A stretch of DNA of 64,000 bases from the NCBI RefSeq assembly GCF_012958305.1, contig NZ_JABBYO010000002.1, positions 310,001 through 374,000 on the forward strand, read 5' to 3'. Source of the stretch: Tautonia rosea (GTDB lineage: Bacteria; Planctomycetota; Planctomycetia; Isosphaerales; Isosphaeraceae). Shown piece after piece: positions 53,697 through 64,000 of the stretch. Each line of letters starts with the position of its first letter. Position 1 is the first letter of the stretch. The notes under the pieces were generated by a model. That model was not told the DNA's origin. It saw nothing but the letters and a program-made list of their open reading frames with translations, and did not search any database. Position numbers and translations under genes: made by a program.

Positions 53697-54932
53697 ATGA
53701 GCGATCAGAACATCGACTCCCGCGCCCGCAAGGCGCTTGACGACGGCGAAGGAATTCTTCGCCTCGCTCCGACCTGGGTCCCCCGGTCGTTCCTGATGCC
53801 GGGCGGCCGGTTGAAGCTGGCCCGAGAGGATCTCTATGCCCTGGGCACCCACCGGGGCGGCATCGACGAGCGGTGGTTCGCCTCGACCACCCCCGCAGCC
53901 AATGAAGGGGCTCCGCCAGATGAAGGACTCTCGTACGTGTTTACCGAGGGGGGAGACCGCTTCACCCTCCGCGATGCCATTGCCTCCCACGGCGCCGAGA
54001 TGATCGGCAAGGACCTCTGGGACAAGTACAAGAAGTGGCCCGTCTACTCGAAGTTCTTTGATAACCTCGGGCCGATTCCGCACCACATGCATCAGAACGC
54101 CGAGCAGGCTGCGAAGCTCGGCCTGGAAGGGAAGCCCGAGAGCTACTACTTCCCCCCGCAGCACAACTGGACCGGTAACAACTTCCCCTACACCTTCATG
54201 GGGCTTGAGCCCGGCACGACCAAGGCCGACATCAAGCGCTGTCTGGAACGGTGGAACGAAGGGGATAACGCCATCCTCGACTACTCAAAGGCCTATCGCC
54301 TGAAACCGGGGACCGGCTGGCTGATTCCGCCGTGCGTTCTGCACGCGCCCGGATCGCTCGTGACGTATGAGCCCCAGTGGGGTTCCGACGTCTTCGGCAT
54401 GTATCAGTCGATGGTTGAAGGCCGGCGGGTCCCTTGGGAACTGCTCGTCAAGGACGTGCCCCCCGAGTACCACCAGGACCTCGACTACCTGATCGAGCAA
54501 CTCGACTGGGAACAGAACGTCGACGAGCACTTCAAGGATCATCATTACCTGGAACCCGTTGTCCGCTCCGGAGGCCCCGGTCGAGGCTACGTGGATAAGT
54601 GGGTCGTTTACGGAACGATTAACGGTGAGCAACTGTTTAGCGCCTGCGAACTGACGATCGATCCGGGCTACTCAACCAAAATCACCGACCCGGGCGCCTC
54701 GGGACTGATCGTCACCCAGGGCAGTGGCACCATCGGTTCGCTTGAGGTCGATTGCCCGGTCTACATCCGCTTTGGTGAGACGACCAGGGACGAGGTGTTC
54801 ATCACCGCCAAGGCCGCTGCCGATGGTGTGACCTTCACCAATACTGGTAGCGAGCCGTTTGTAAGCCTCCGCTACTTCGGGCCGAACGTCCACAAGGACC
54901 TCCCCAAGGTAGGTGCGCACAAGGCGAGCTAA
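53697..54932 (+). CDS. Cupin / phosphomannose-isomerase-like protein (411 aa)
   Basis: Two cupin-like barrels are suggested. The first contains GPIPHHMHQNAEQAAKLG, with a metal-type HHxH, and later PGTGWLIPPCVLHAPGSL. The second has ITDPGASGLIVTQGSGTIGS and FIT....GVTFTNTG. Overall it resembles type I sugar-phosphate isomerases without full match. ATG at 53697; upstream frame is not protein-like. It precedes a sugar isomerase/dehydrogenase cluster, so carbohydrate use is likely. Confidence 0.75.
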   Translation: MSDQNIDSRARKALDDGEGILRLAPTWVPRSFLMPGGRLKLAREDLYALGTHRGGIDERWFASTTPAANEGAPPDEGLSYVFTEGGDRFTLRDAIASHGAEMIGKDLWDKYKKWPVYSKFFDNLGPIPHHMHQNAEQAAKLGLEGKPESYYFPPQHNWTGNNFPYTFMGLEPGTTKADIKRCLERWNEGDNAILDYSKAYRLKPGTGWLIPPCVLHAPGSLVTYEPQWGSDVFGMYQSMVEGRRVPWELLVKDVPPEYHQDLDYLIEQLDWEQNVDEHFKDHHYLEPVVRSGGPGRGYVDKWVVYGTINGEQLFSACELTIDPGYSTKITDPGASGLIVTQGSGTIGSLEVDCPVYIRFGETTRDEVFITAKAAADGVTFTNTGSEPFVSLRYFGPNVHKDLPKVGAHKAS

Positions 54933-54958
54933 TCCGGTCCCTCCTGGAGTGATCGTCG

Positions 54959-55639
54959 ATGGACGAGCCCCAGCCGCCCGACATCGAGGAGATCCTCGCC
55001 GACTTGCACGAGGATGCCCGAGGACGCGTCAAGGAGGAGTTGCTCCCCGGCGAGCGGCTCCTCTGGGCAGCGCGGAGCCACCGCGATCCGTTTCGGCTCT
55101 CGGGCTTCGCGATGAACCTGTTCTTGACCTTGGCGTTCGCATCCGGCTCGTTCATTGCGTTTCGCTATGTGTTTTCGGTGGAGCGTCAGGGCAGAACACC
55201 GGATGGGCTGGTCGCCGTCGCGATTCTTCTGGGGATCGCTGCAGCCATCTCAGCGATTGTGTTCGCCTCTTCAATCGCTTCGGAACGGAACAGACGTTGG
55301 ACCCGATCGCAGCATCTGTACGCGATCACAAACCGCCGGGTGATCCTGCGGACACCGACGTTCGACCGGCTCGGCGTCGAGGTGCGGACAATCGATCTGC
55401 CGGCCGTTGGAAGTATTCACCGGACCGAGTATCCGGACCAATTGGGGACCTTGACCTTCTCCGTCGAAGGAACTGGCCCGAAGGTGATCGACCCAGAGCA
55501 TGGGACGGTTGATCCGTTTGAGAGCTATCGCCTCGAGAAGATTCCCGACATCCGTCGCGTTGAACTCCTGCTCCGCCAGTCTGTCGCCGATCGCCGATCG
55601 CAACAGGCCAACGAAGCCTCCTCGAAGGACTTTGCCTGA
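54959..55639 (+). CDS. PH-domain-like membrane protein (226 aa)
   Basis: N-terminal LPGERLLWAARSHRDPFRLS leads to two membrane helices (AMNLFLTLAFASGSFIAF and LVAVAILLGIAAAISAIVFA). A bacterial PH-like barrel follows (AITNRRVILRTPTFDRLGVE, TIDLPAVGSI). These occur in many bacteria with unknown role. Its stop touches the start of a tiny downstream frame. Confidence 0.7.
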   Translation: MDEPQPPDIEEILADLHEDARGRVKEELLPGERLLWAARSHRDPFRLSGFAMNLFLTLAFASGSFIAFRYVFSVERQGRTPDGLVAVAILLGIAAAISAIVFASSIASERNRRWTRSQHLYAITNRRVILRTPTFDRLGVEVRTIDLPAVGSIHRTEYPDQLGTLTFSVEGTGPKVIDPEHGTVDPFESYRLEKIPDIRRVELLLRQSVADRRSQQANEASSKDFA

Positions 55640-55740
55640 TGGCCACGACCTCACCCCCAACCTCCAATCCTCCCTCGATCGCCGCTGAGCTGGACTTTGA
55701 CCGGTTCGTTGAACTCGTTGACATTGCCCGGAATTAGGAT
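55639..55740 (+). CDS. Possible 33-aa protein coupled to the PH-domain gene
   Basis: The stop of the preceding gene overlaps this ATG as TGATG, the usual coupling form. The peptide has a disordered N-terminus (ATTSPPTSNPPSIAAELD) and FDRFVELVDIARN, an amphipathic helix. It may be a small partner of the PH-domain protein, or a chance or shortened frame. Confidence 0.33.
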
Positions 55741-55846
55741 GTCGGCATCTCCGAGGTGATCCAGGCCGGAGACGCAATCCCTCTGTCATCAGAGTCATTT
55801 AAGGCTGCGAGACGGGCACTGCCCACGACTATGAAGGAATCACACC

Positions 55847-56905
<1,059 letters not shown>

Positions 56906-56931
56906 TCAAGCTATGAACCGTTGATCTCGTA

Positions 56932-56987
56932 GGGTCCGCGGTGCGGACCTCCCCGCATCGTCGAATTGTCCGCAACGCGGCGGACCC
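56932..56987. repeat. Inverted repeat with GGGTCCGC arms
   Basis: GGGTCCGC at 56932-56939 and GCGGACCC at 56980-56987 are complementary; a second GCGGACC lies between them at 56943. The compact palindromic form between two genes looks like a REP-type element. Whether it recurs elsewhere in the genome cannot be seen. Confidence 0.5.
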
Positions 56988-57012
56988 GACGCTGATCCAT
57001 TGAGGTGAATCT

Positions 57013-58161
57013 ATGCCCGCCACGAAAGACCTCCGAATCGGTATCATCGGCTACGGCTTCATGGGCCGAACGCATTCGAATGCCTACAAACAGGTTCCGC
57101 AGTTCTTCGATTCCCCGCTCCGCCCCGTCCTGAAGGCCGTATGCGGCCGCGACGCGAACAACGCCAAGGCCTTCGCCGAGCGTTGGGGGTACGAGTCGAT
57201 CGAAACCGACTGGCGCAAACTCATCGCTCGCGACGACATCGACGCCATCGACATTTGCACGCCCAATAACACGCACGCCGAGATCGCGATTGCCGCCGCC
57301 GAGGCCGGCAAGATGGTCCTTTGCGAAAAGCCCCTGGCCATGAATCTCAAAGAAGGTCAGGAGATGGTGGATGCCATTGAGAAGGCCGGTGTTCCCAACA
57401 CCGTCTGGTACAACTATCGGCGCGTGCCGGCCGTGACGTTGGCGAAGCAACTGATCGACGAAGGCCGGCTCGGCAAGATCTTCCACTATCGGGCCAATTT
57501 TCTGCAGGACTGGACCATCTCGGCCGACTTGCCGCAGGGTGGTGCCGCCCTCTGGCGCCTCGATGCAGCCGCAGCCGGCTCGGGGGTCACGGGCGACCTG
57601 CTCGCCCACTGTATCGATACTGCATTATGGCTTAATGGAAAGATTACCGATGTTTCTGCGATGACCGAGACGTTCATCAAGGAGCGTAAACATAACCTCA
57701 CTGGGAAAGTAGAGAAGGTTGGCATCGACGACGCCTGTGCCTTCCTCTGCCACTTCGAGAACGGCTCGCTCGGCCTGTTCGAGTCCACCCGCTATGCCCG
57801 GGGGCATAAGGCCCTGTACACCTTGGAGATCAACGGCGAACACGCCTCGATCCGGTGGGATCTGCACGACCTGCACCGCCTCGAATACTTCGACCACCGA
57901 GACGATTCCCTCGTCCGGGGCTGGCGATCGGTCCACATCACCGACGGCGACATGCCCTACATGAAGCACTGGTGGGTTCCCGGCCTTCAAATTGGTTATG
58001 AGCATACCTTCATTCATCAATTCGCCGACTTCCTCGACTGTGCTGCCCAGGGGAAGCCCTGTCCCCCGACCTTCCGTGACGCCCTAGCCACGCAGGCCGT
58101 CTGCGATGCTGTGCTCGACTCGGCTGAACAGAAGAAGTGGGAAGACGTGGTGCCCGTCTGA
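57013..58161 (+). CDS. Gfo/Idh/MocA-family oxidoreductase (382 aa)
   Basis: NAD(P)-binding Rossmann fold: [40 protein letters not shown], and the EKPLAMN signature with its lysine. The C-terminal domain has a catalytic-type [14 protein letters not shown]. It should oxidise or reduce a sugar or inositol. TGAGGTGAATCT precedes ATG 57013. Between two TIM-barrel isomerases, it fits a sugar-epimer or inositol pathway. Confidence 0.93.
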   Translation: MPATKDLRIGIIGYGFMGRTHSNAYKQVPQFFDSPLRPVLKAVCGRDANNAKAFAERWGYESIETDWRKLIARDDIDAIDICTPNNTHAEIAIAAAEAGKMVLCEKPLAMNLKEGQEMVDAIEKAGVPNTVWYNYRRVPAVTLAKQLIDEGRLGKIFHYRANFLQDWTISADLPQGGAALWRLDAAAAGSGVTGDLLAHCIDTALWLNGKITDVSAMTETFIKERKHNLTGKVEKVGIDDACAFLCHFENGSLGLFESTRYARGHKALYTLEINGEHASIRWDLHDLHRLEYFDHRDDSLVRGWRSVHITDGDMPYMKHWWVPGLQIGYEHTFIHQFADFLDCAAQGKPCPPTFRDALATQAVCDAVLDSAEQKKWEDVVPV

Positions 58162-58233
58162 GCGCAAGGACACCCGCCCGAAGAATCCACGCGTGATGAA
58201 TGATTGTCAGAAACCCTGAGGGGAACGACCGCG

Positions 58234-59079
58234 ATGAAGATCGGGATGAACCTCCTGCTTTGGGCCGATACCGTCACGCCCGAGCATGATCCCTTGCTGG
58301 AAGAATTGAAGGCAATGGGCTTCGACGGTGTCGAGATCCCGATCTTCAACGGCGCCGACACGGCGCCTTACGAGCGGCTCGGCAAGCGTCTGAGGGAGAT
58401 CGGCCTGGGCGCGACGGCCGTCACGGTGATGTCGCCGCAGGCCAATCCCATTGCACTCGATGAAGGTATCCGCAAGGCGGCTGTCGAGCACCTTGACGGC
58501 GTGCTCGCCTGCTGCGCCGCCGCCGGAGCCGAGGTGCTTTGCGGGCCGATTCACTCGGCCCTGGGGCACTTCTCGGGAGCCGCGCCGACGGAGGAGGAAT
58601 TCAAGCTGGGCGTCGACACCCTGCAGAAGGTCGCCGAGAAGGCGCAAGGGCATGGGGTCTTGCTCGCCTGCGAATATCTCAACCGGTTCGAGAACTATTT
58701 CCTGACGACCGCCGAGCAGACGGTGAAGTTCGTCGATGCCGTCGGGCATCCCTCGTGCGGGATGATGTACGACAGCTTCCACGCGCATATCGAGGAGAAG
58801 TCGCAGAAGGCGGCAATCGGCTCCTGCGGCAAGCGGATCATCCACGCCCACGTCTCCGAGAACGACCGGGGGACGCCCGGCACCGGCCAGGTGGACTGGG
58901 ACGGCTACTTCTCGGGGCTCAAGGACGTCGGCTTCGACCGCTGGTACACGATCGAGGCATTCGGACGGGCCCTCCCCGCGTTAGCTGCCGCAACCCGTGT
59001 CTGGCGCGACCTGTTCCCTGACCCGATGGGCCTCTGCCGAGAGGGGCTCGCATTCATCAAGCAGAGGACAGGGGGCTGA
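58234..59079 (+). CDS. Sugar epimerase/isomerase, TIM-barrel, tagatose-3-epimerase-like (281 aa)
   Basis: Starts MKIGMNLLLWADTVTPEHDP with AGGGG nine bases upstream. The barrel has LKAMGFDGVEIPIFNG, VLLACEYLNRFENYFL (metal Glu), GMMYDSFHAHIEEKS (Asp/His), IHAHVSENDRGTPGTGQVDW and WYTIEAFG. This is the D-tagatose/D-psicose 3-epimerase pattern. It ends the sugar module. Confidence 0.88.
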   Translation: MKIGMNLLLWADTVTPEHDPLLEELKAMGFDGVEIPIFNGADTAPYERLGKRLREIGLGATAVTVMSPQANPIALDEGIRKAAVEHLDGVLACCAAAGAEVLCGPIHSALGHFSGAAPTEEEFKLGVDTLQKVAEKAQGHGVLLACEYLNRFENYFLTTAEQTVKFVDAVGHPSCGMMYDSFHAHIEEKSQKAAIGSCGKRIIHAHVSENDRGTPGTGQVDWDGYFSGLKDVGFDRWYTIEAFGRALPALAAATRVWRDLFPDPMGLCREGLAFIKQRTGG

Positions 59080-59107
59080 TGCTCAATCCTTCTCGGGCCT
59101 GGCCGGA

Positions 59108-59505
59108 TTACAGGTCTCGCACCTCGTGGCAGGCCTGGAGGAGGACCTCAACGGCCCGGCTGAGCAACCGGCCGGGCATGAGCACGTAATCGGTGTCGAA
59201 GGTCGAGACGACAAATCGATTCACTTCGGCCGCAGCCAGGGGCCGGCGATCGAGGCGAGGACGCCGGTCAGGTTGAAGGCCAGGGGGCCTTGGACCTGGA
59301 GAACCCGCCATCCCCGCTCAGCCTCGACATCTCCTGGAACTCGATCGGCAGGGCAGACAATCGAGATTTCCTGTTCGGTCCAGATTTTCGACTAGAGAGC
59401 ACCAGATCTGACTGCCGCCCAGTCGGGTACCCCTGTGCTCGGTTCGACCGGGGCGACGGCAGAGCTGTCGGTGAGGGGCAAAAGCGTCAGGAGTTGAGCA
59501 GCCAT
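59108..59505 (-). pseudogene. Decayed ACT-domain protein gene
   Basis: Three minus-strand frame pieces make one ACT-domain protein of the type TLLP..AVCRL to DTDYVL. Piece 1 (start ATG 59505) reads AAQLLTLLPLTDSSAVAPVE and PDWAAVRSGAL then a stop. Piece 2 has WTEQEISIVCPADRVPGDVE and GWRVLQVQGPLAFNLTGVLA. Piece 3 has VNRFVVSTFDTDYVLMPGRL and HEVRDL. At least two frameshifts and part of the middle motif are lost. It lies just downstream of the typA gene on the same strand. Confidence 0.72.
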
Positions 59506-59531
59506 CGATCATCCCCGGGCCGAGCAGTCGG

Positions 59532-61370
59532 TCAGGCGCCAACTGCCTTCTTCCGGTCCTTGGCGGATCGCTCGGCACGCTTGCGGTCTTCCTCGCGAAG
59601 CTCCTTCTTGCGAAGGCGGATCTTGGAGGGGGTGACCTCGACGAGTTCGTCGTCCTCGATGTATTCGAGGGCGATTTCGAGGGTCAGATCACGGGGGGGC
59701 TTGAGCAGGATGTTCTTGTCGGACCCGGAAGCCCGCATGTTCGTAAGCTTCTTCTCCTTCGACGGGTTGACGACGAGGTCGTTGTCGCGCGCGTGCTCGG
59801 CAACGATCATCCCTTCATAAACCTCGTCGCCGGGGGCGACGAACATCACGCCGCGCTGCTGGAGGCCGTCGAGGGCGAAGGCGATCGCCTGTCCGCGGCA
59901 GTTGCTGATCATCACGCCGTTCGGGCGGCGGGGGATGTCGCCGCGGAAGGGGCGGAATTCGTGGAAGTTGTGATGCATGATCGCCTCCCCCTGCGTGGCG
60001 CTCAGCAACCGGGTTCGGAGGCCGAGCAGCCCGCGGGCGGGGATGACGAATTCCATGTGGGCATAGGTGCCCTTCAGGTCCATGTTGAGCAGCTCTCCCC
60101 GGCGGTTGCCGACGAGTTCCATGGCCGGCCCGCGGTGCTCCTGGGGGACGTCGATGACCAGGTACTCGTACGGCTCGTGCTTGACGCCGTCGATCATCTT
60201 GGTCACGACCTCCGGCTTGCCGACGGACAGCTCATACCCCTCACGTCGCATCGTCTCGATGAGGACGGAGAGGTGGAGGAGGCCGCGGCCGGAGACCATG
60301 AACGAGTCCCGGTCCTCGGTCGGCTCGACGCGAAGGGCGACGTTCGATTGCAGCTCGCGGTCGAGGCGGTCCTTGAGGTGGCGGGAGGTGAGGTATTCGC
60401 CTTCGCCGGTCAGCGGAGAGTCATTGATGGTGAAGAACATGCTGAGGGTAGGCTCGTCGACCTCGATGCGAGGCAAGGGGGTCGGGTCGTCGGCCGAGGC
60501 GATCGTGTCGCCGATGTCCACCGCCGGCAGGCCGACCAGGGCGACGAGATCGCCAGCCGAGGCCGATTCGACCTCGACCCGGCCGAGCTTATCGAAGACG
60601 AGGACCTGATTGACGGTGCTGGGAACAAGCTTGGCGCCGGCCTTGACCAGTGAGGCCGATTGCCCCTTCTTGACGGTCCCGGAGGCGATGCGGCCGATGG
60701 CGATTCGCCCGACGTACTCGGAGAAGTCGAGCGTCGTGCAGAGCATCTTCAAGGGGCCGTCGGCGTTGACCTCGGGGCCGGGAATTTTTTCGACGATCAG
60801 GTCGAGCAGGGGACGGATGTCGCCGGATCGGGCCTCAGAGTCGTGCGAGGCATAACCGGATCGGCCTGAGGCGAACAAGTAGGGGAAGTCGAGCTGCAGG
60901 TCGTCGGCTCCAAGCTCGATGAAGGTTTCGAAGACCTCGTCGAGCACTTCAAGCGGTCGAGCATCGGGGCGGTCGATCTTGTTGACGACGACGATCGGCC
61001 GGAGCTTGTTGGCGAACGCCTTTCGCAGGACGAACTTCGTCTGCGGCATCGGCCCTTCGAAGGAATCGACCAGTAACAGGCAGCCGTCGGCCATCTGAAG
61101 GGTGCGCTCGACCTCACCGCCGAAGTCGGCGTGGCCGGGGGTGTCGATGATGTTGATTTTCGTCGCGCCGTAGCCGATGGCGATATTCTTGGCGAGAATG
61201 GTGATGCCTCGCTCGCGCTCAAGGTCGTTGGAGTCGAGGATGCAGTCGCCCATGAGCTGGTTCTCACGGAACGAGCCCGACTGGCGGAGCATGGCATCGA
61301 CCAGGGTGGTCTTCCCGTGGTCGACGTGGGCGATGATGGCCACGTTTCGGATATCGTCGCGTCGGGTCAT
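59532..61370 (-). CDS. typA: Ribosome-associated GTPase TypA/BipA (612 aa)
   Basis: Translational GTPase of the EF-G type that assists ribosome assembly and stress responses. G1 is AHVDHGKTT, switch I ERERGITI, G3 DTPGHADFGG, G4 NKIDRPDA. Later domains include SGRGLLHLSVLIETMRREGY, and the TypA-specific C-terminus has the conserved PRRPNGVMISNCRGQA and LTNMRASGSDK. The Lys/Arg-rich end is normal. Length is normal. Confidence 0.97.
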   Translation of the reverse strand: MTRRDDIRNVAIIAHVDHGKTTLVDAMLRQSGSFRENQLMGDCILDSNDLERERGITILAKNIAIGYGATKINIIDTPGHADFGGEVERTLQMADGCLLLVDSFEGPMPQTKFVLRKAFANKLRPIVVVNKIDRPDARPLEVLDEVFETFIELGADDLQLDFPYLFASGRSGYASHDSEARSGDIRPLLDLIVEKIPGPEVNADGPLKMLCTTLDFSEYVGRIAIGRIASGTVKKGQSASLVKAGAKLVPSTVNQVLVFDKLGRVEVESASAGDLVALVGLPAVDIGDTIASADDPTPLPRIEVDEPTLSMFFTINDSPLTGEGEYLTSRHLKDRLDRELQSNVALRVEPTEDRDSFMVSGRGLLHLSVLIETMRREGYELSVGKPEVVTKMIDGVKHEPYEYLVIDVPQEHRGPAMELVGNRRGELLNMDLKGTYAHMEFVIPARGLLGLRTRLLSATQGEAIMHHNFHEFRPFRGDIPRRPNGVMISNCRGQAIAFALDGLQQRGVMFVAPGDEVYEGMIVAEHARDNDLVVNPSKEKKLTNMRASGSDKNILLKPPRDLTLEIALEYIEDDELVEVTPSKIRLRKKELREEDRKRAERSAKDRKKAVGA

Positions 61371-61735
61371 GTTCGTGGAAATCTTCCGAAGGAGGGGCTA
61401 TGTCGGCAGTCGGGAGGGTAGGCTGGCAAGAAGAAAGGACATGGCGCTTGCACATTCACAATACGGTTTGTGACGGCGTTCCGGCAAGGCCGACTGGTTG
61501 GTCTTCGTTCACTCTTCACGATGGGGTGGGACGGTCAGAGGGACTGGGAGTTTCTGAACATTCCCGCCTGACCTGGTTCGGGGGGCTCCACGGTCGCCTA
61601 CAATGACGCCAGATTGGAATGAGCCTGATGATCCCAAGGTTCGTCCCAGGCATGACTCGCGGTCGGCCCGAAGCGGGGTTGATCGAGATTGGTTACTCAT
61701 CTCATTTCTCAACACCTTCGAGCCGAGGAATTCCC

Positions 61736-62854
61736 GTGATCGAGGTCGCACGCCCCTCCCCGGTCATTGATTGGCTCGCACCATCGAGCGATCGTGACCG
61801 GATCGACCGGTCTCTTCACGAGTTCCTCGCCGAATCGCGGCGAAAACATCTTGGCAACACGCATCTTTCGTCATTGTACGAACGAATGTGTAAATGTGTT
61901 CTGAATGGCGGGAAACGCATTCGACCTCGGCTCTGCCTGGCGAGCTACCGAATTGTGTCAGGAACCGAAGCGTTTCCTCCTCGGCCGGTCTGGCAAGTCG
62001 CAAGCAGCCTGGAAATTTTCCACTCGTTCATGCTAGTTCACGATGATCTGATTGACGAAAGTGTAGTTCGGCGTGACCAGGATGCGTTGCACGAGGCGTT
62101 GCGGAGGGAGCACGACCGCCCCGATTCGGAACGAGCTCGAAAACTCGGTCATGATCTGGCATTGCTTGGTGGCGACTTGATGTTTGCCCTCGGGATGCGG
62201 ATGGTCAGTCGGTCGGGAATCGACCCGACGATCGCACTCCAGATTCAATCATTACTTTCGGACATGCTGCTTGAGACAGGGCTGGGGGAAGCGCTCGACG
62301 TTCTCTACGATGACCGTCCGCTCGATCAGATGACTGAAGGCCAGATCGTCGAGGCCTACATTCGAAAAACAGCTCGGTATAGTATTTCCGGGCCTCTCGT
62401 CCTTGGAGCAATGCTCGCTCAGGCTCCCCGAACAGTTTGGCGGGCACTCGATCGATATGGCGACTTGCTGGGCCTGGGGTATCAGATCCGCAACGATCTC
62501 GATGCCATGGCCGTATGCCTTGACGAGGGTGATCACCCCGACCTCGACGGCGGCAAGCGCACCCTTCTGCTTTGGACCGCGTATCAACGGCTCTCCCCCC
62601 CCGGACAACTCGATCTTGAGCAAGCCCTGGCGAGCCCGCCGACCTTGGAGCGTCGCCGCCGACTTGACTCCCTGATCCGCGAGAGTGGTGCCATTGAGTC
62701 CTGCGAAGATCGTTTGCGATTGCTCCAGGAACAGGCTCACGCCACGCTTCTTGAGTCTCCCCTGGATCCCCTTCAACGACGGTCGTTTCTGGCCTTGGTG
62801 GACTTGCTTCCGGGGGGAGTCCCGAGTCCTTTGCCCAATGCCGTCGCTCACTGA
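61736..62854 (+). CDS. Polyprenyl (farnesyl/geranylgeranyl-type) synthetase (372 aa)
   Basis: Makes linear isoprenoid diphosphates. NGGKRIRPRLCLASY precedes the first Asp-rich motif HDDLIDES (DDLID at 103-107). The second is NDLDA (253-257), where most enzymes have DDxxD with Asp first. GAGGAATTCCC precedes GTG 61736; the ATG at 61619 is in frame but lacks a site. With the following desaturase it points to carotenoid supply. Chain length is not certain. Confidence 0.87.
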   Translation: MIEVARPSPVIDWLAPSSDRDRIDRSLHEFLAESRRKHLGNTHLSSLYERMCKCVLNGGKRIRPRLCLASYRIVSGTEAFPPRPVWQVASSLEIFHSFMLVHDDLIDESVVRRDQDALHEALRREHDRPDSERARKLGHDLALLGGDLMFALGMRMVSRSGIDPTIALQIQSLLSDMLLETGLGEALDVLYDDRPLDQMTEGQIVEAYIRKTARYSISGPLVLGAMLAQAPRTVWRALDRYGDLLGLGYQIRNDLDAMAVCLDEGDHPDLDGGKRTLLLWTAYQRLSPPGQLDLEQALASPPTLERRRRLDSLIRESGAIESCEDRLRLLQEQAHATLLESPLDPLQRRSFLALVDLLPGGVPSPLPNAVAH

Positions 62855-62962
62855 TTGAGAGCGGACCCACTTCGTAATTTTTCCTGGACAATTTCTCGGT
62901 GAGATCCGTCTTTCGTTCGATGGCTGGGCCGACATCGCCCTTAAGGTCGAGGTTATTCAGAA

Positions 62963-64000
62963 ATGGGTATGGGAGTAGCCGCCTCGTTTGACCCGAATCC
63001 GGCTCCAGTGGACCGCAATGTTACGGGGGATGCGAGGCCGAAGGCCGTCGTGATCGGAAGCGGCTTCGGCGGCCTGGCCGCGGCGATTCGTCTGCAGGCC
63101 AAAGGCTATTCCACGACCATTCTTGAGATGCGCGATAAGCCCGGCGGTCGTGCTTATGTGTTCGAAGATGAAGGCTTCATCTTCGACGCAGGGCCAACGA
63201 TCATCACCGTGCCGTTTATCTTCGACGAACTCGCGGAAGTCGCAGGCAAGCGATTGAGTGATTATGTTTCGATTGTTCCTTGCGACCCGTATTATCGCAT
63301 TTACTTTGATGACGGGATGACGTTCGATTACGTCGGAGATCCCGAACGGTTCGAGGCGGAAATCCGGAAGTTTAATCCCTCGGATGTGGAGGGATACCGT
63401 CGCTTCGCAGATTACACTCGGCGCGTCTTTGACCGTGCCTTCACCGATCTGGCTCATCATTCGTTCCATAGTGTCTGGGAGATGGCCAAGGTCGCTCCCG
63501 ATTTGATCAAGTTGCGTGCTGAAGTGCCGGTGTTCCGTCGCGTCTCGCAGTTCATTCAGGATCCTCACCTGCGAATTGCCTTGTCGTTTGAACCGTTGCT
63601 CATCGGGGGCAATCCGCTGCGATCGTCGTCGATTTACGCGATGATCCACTATCTGGAGAAGACCTGGGGTGTCCACTTTGCAATGGGGGGGACGGGAGCG
63701 CTGGTCAGTGGCCTGGTCCGTATGTTTCAAGACATCGGCGGTCAGGTTGAGTTGAATGCTCGGGTCGAGGAAATCGAGGTCGAGAACCGCCACGCCCGAC
63801 GGGTCCGCCTGGCTGACGGCCGCCGATTTGATGCCGAGGTGGTGGTGTCCAACGGAGACGTGGCGAACACGTACCGCAAGCTGATTGGCCCCGAACATCG
63901 CCGCAAGTGGACCGATCGCCGGCTCGAACGGATGCGATACGCCATGAGCTTGTTCGTCATCTATTTCGGCACGAATCGGACGTACGACCACCTGCCGCAC
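62963..64000 (+). CDS. CrtI-type carotenoid (phytoene/squalene) desaturase, 3' end outside window
   Basis: Open from ATG 62963 to the right edge (346 codons seen). The FAD-binding motif is VVIGSGFGGLAAAIRLQAKG, then LEMRDKPGGRAYVFEDEGF and FDAGPTIITVPFIF, as in CrtI/CrtN. Later segments are MIHYLEKTWGVHFAMGGTGA and VVVSNGDVANTYRKL. The family dehydrogenates phytoene or diapophytoene; the substrate cannot be fixed here. It follows the prenyl synthetase by 108 bp, so they may be one operon. Confidence 0.93.
   Translation, partial: MGMGVAASFDPNPAPVDRNVTGDARPKAVVIGSGFGGLAAAIRLQAKGYSTTILEMRDKPGGRAYVFEDEGFIFDAGPTIITVPFIFDELAEVAGKRLSDYVSIVPCDPYYRIYFDDGMTFDYVGDPERFEAEIRKFNPSDVEGYRRFADYTRRVFDRAFTDLAHHSFHSVWEMAKVAPDLIKLRAEVPVFRRVSQFIQDPHLRIALSFEPLLIGGNPLRSSSIYAMIHYLEKTWGVHFAMGGTGALVSGLVRMFQDIGGQVELNARVEEIEVENRHARRVRLADGRRFDAEVVVSNGDVANTYRKLIGPEHRRKWTDRRLERMRYAMSLFVIYFGTNRTYDHLPH

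Noticed and set aside
62957-64000. Minus-strand frame across the right end
   Set aside because: It is opposite the CrtI-type desaturase, whose FAD motif and family sequence are clear.

Overview
The window looks like a chromosomal segment of a GC-rich planctomycete, most likely Isosphaeraceae-like; this placement is inferred from gene content. Lineage markers are a DUF1559 pseudopilin-like protein, a DUF1501 / DUF1549-DUF1553 / cytochrome-WD40 gene set, a secreted beta-helix protein with an EMLEARQLL N-terminal motif, and an ECF sigma / anti-sigma pair.

Positions 1 to about 16,140 form one end of an integrative, probably conjugative or mobilizable element. It carries the C-terminal part of a MobF relaxase-helicase (cut by the left edge), a ParB-like protein divergent from an XRE regulator, a VirD4/TraD-type coupling ATPase, a run of membrane and small proteins, an excisionase and a tyrosine integrase. 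The integrase reading frame runs into the 3' end of ssrA (tmRNA, minus strand, 16,141-16,507), so ssrA is the likely attachment site. Cargo at 1.6-7.6 kb includes a frameshifted DUF932 gene, a second tyrosine recombinase overlapping a VapC/Phd-type toxin-antitoxin pair, a RelE/ParE-RHH pair, and an AT-richer patch with a cysteine-rich secreted protein. No VirB4-like secretion ATPase is visible, so the element is incomplete in view or needs a helper.

From 16.5 to 24.3 kb lie core genes: DUF1559 protein, DHH phosphoesterase, DUF4149 membrane protein, atypical SDR, dUTPase, ruvA, ruvB and a YihY/BrkB membrane protein. About 1.2 kb without a convincing gene follows. Then come the large beta-helix protein and a convergent TPR-redoxin fusion, queE, a small membrane protein, a sigma / anti-sigma operon with a possible 54-codon gene between the two, and a large exported protein.

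From 35.7 to 45.1 kb a minus-strand block encodes DUF1501, Uma2, a large exported Ig/PPC-like protein, DUF1549/DUF1553 and a cytochrome/WD40/coiled-coil protein. On the plus strand from 45.8 to 59.1 kb are an M1 peptidase, a MetE-like protein, an MBL-fold hydrolase overlapping xylB, an ArnT-like glycosyltransferase, a cupin, a PH-domain protein, and a sugar module (two TIM-barrel isomerase/epimerases around a Gfo/Idh/MocA dehydrogenase). The right end has a decayed ACT-domain gene, typA on the minus strand, and a polyprenyl synthetase followed by a CrtI-type desaturase cut by the right edge, which points to carotenoid synthesis.
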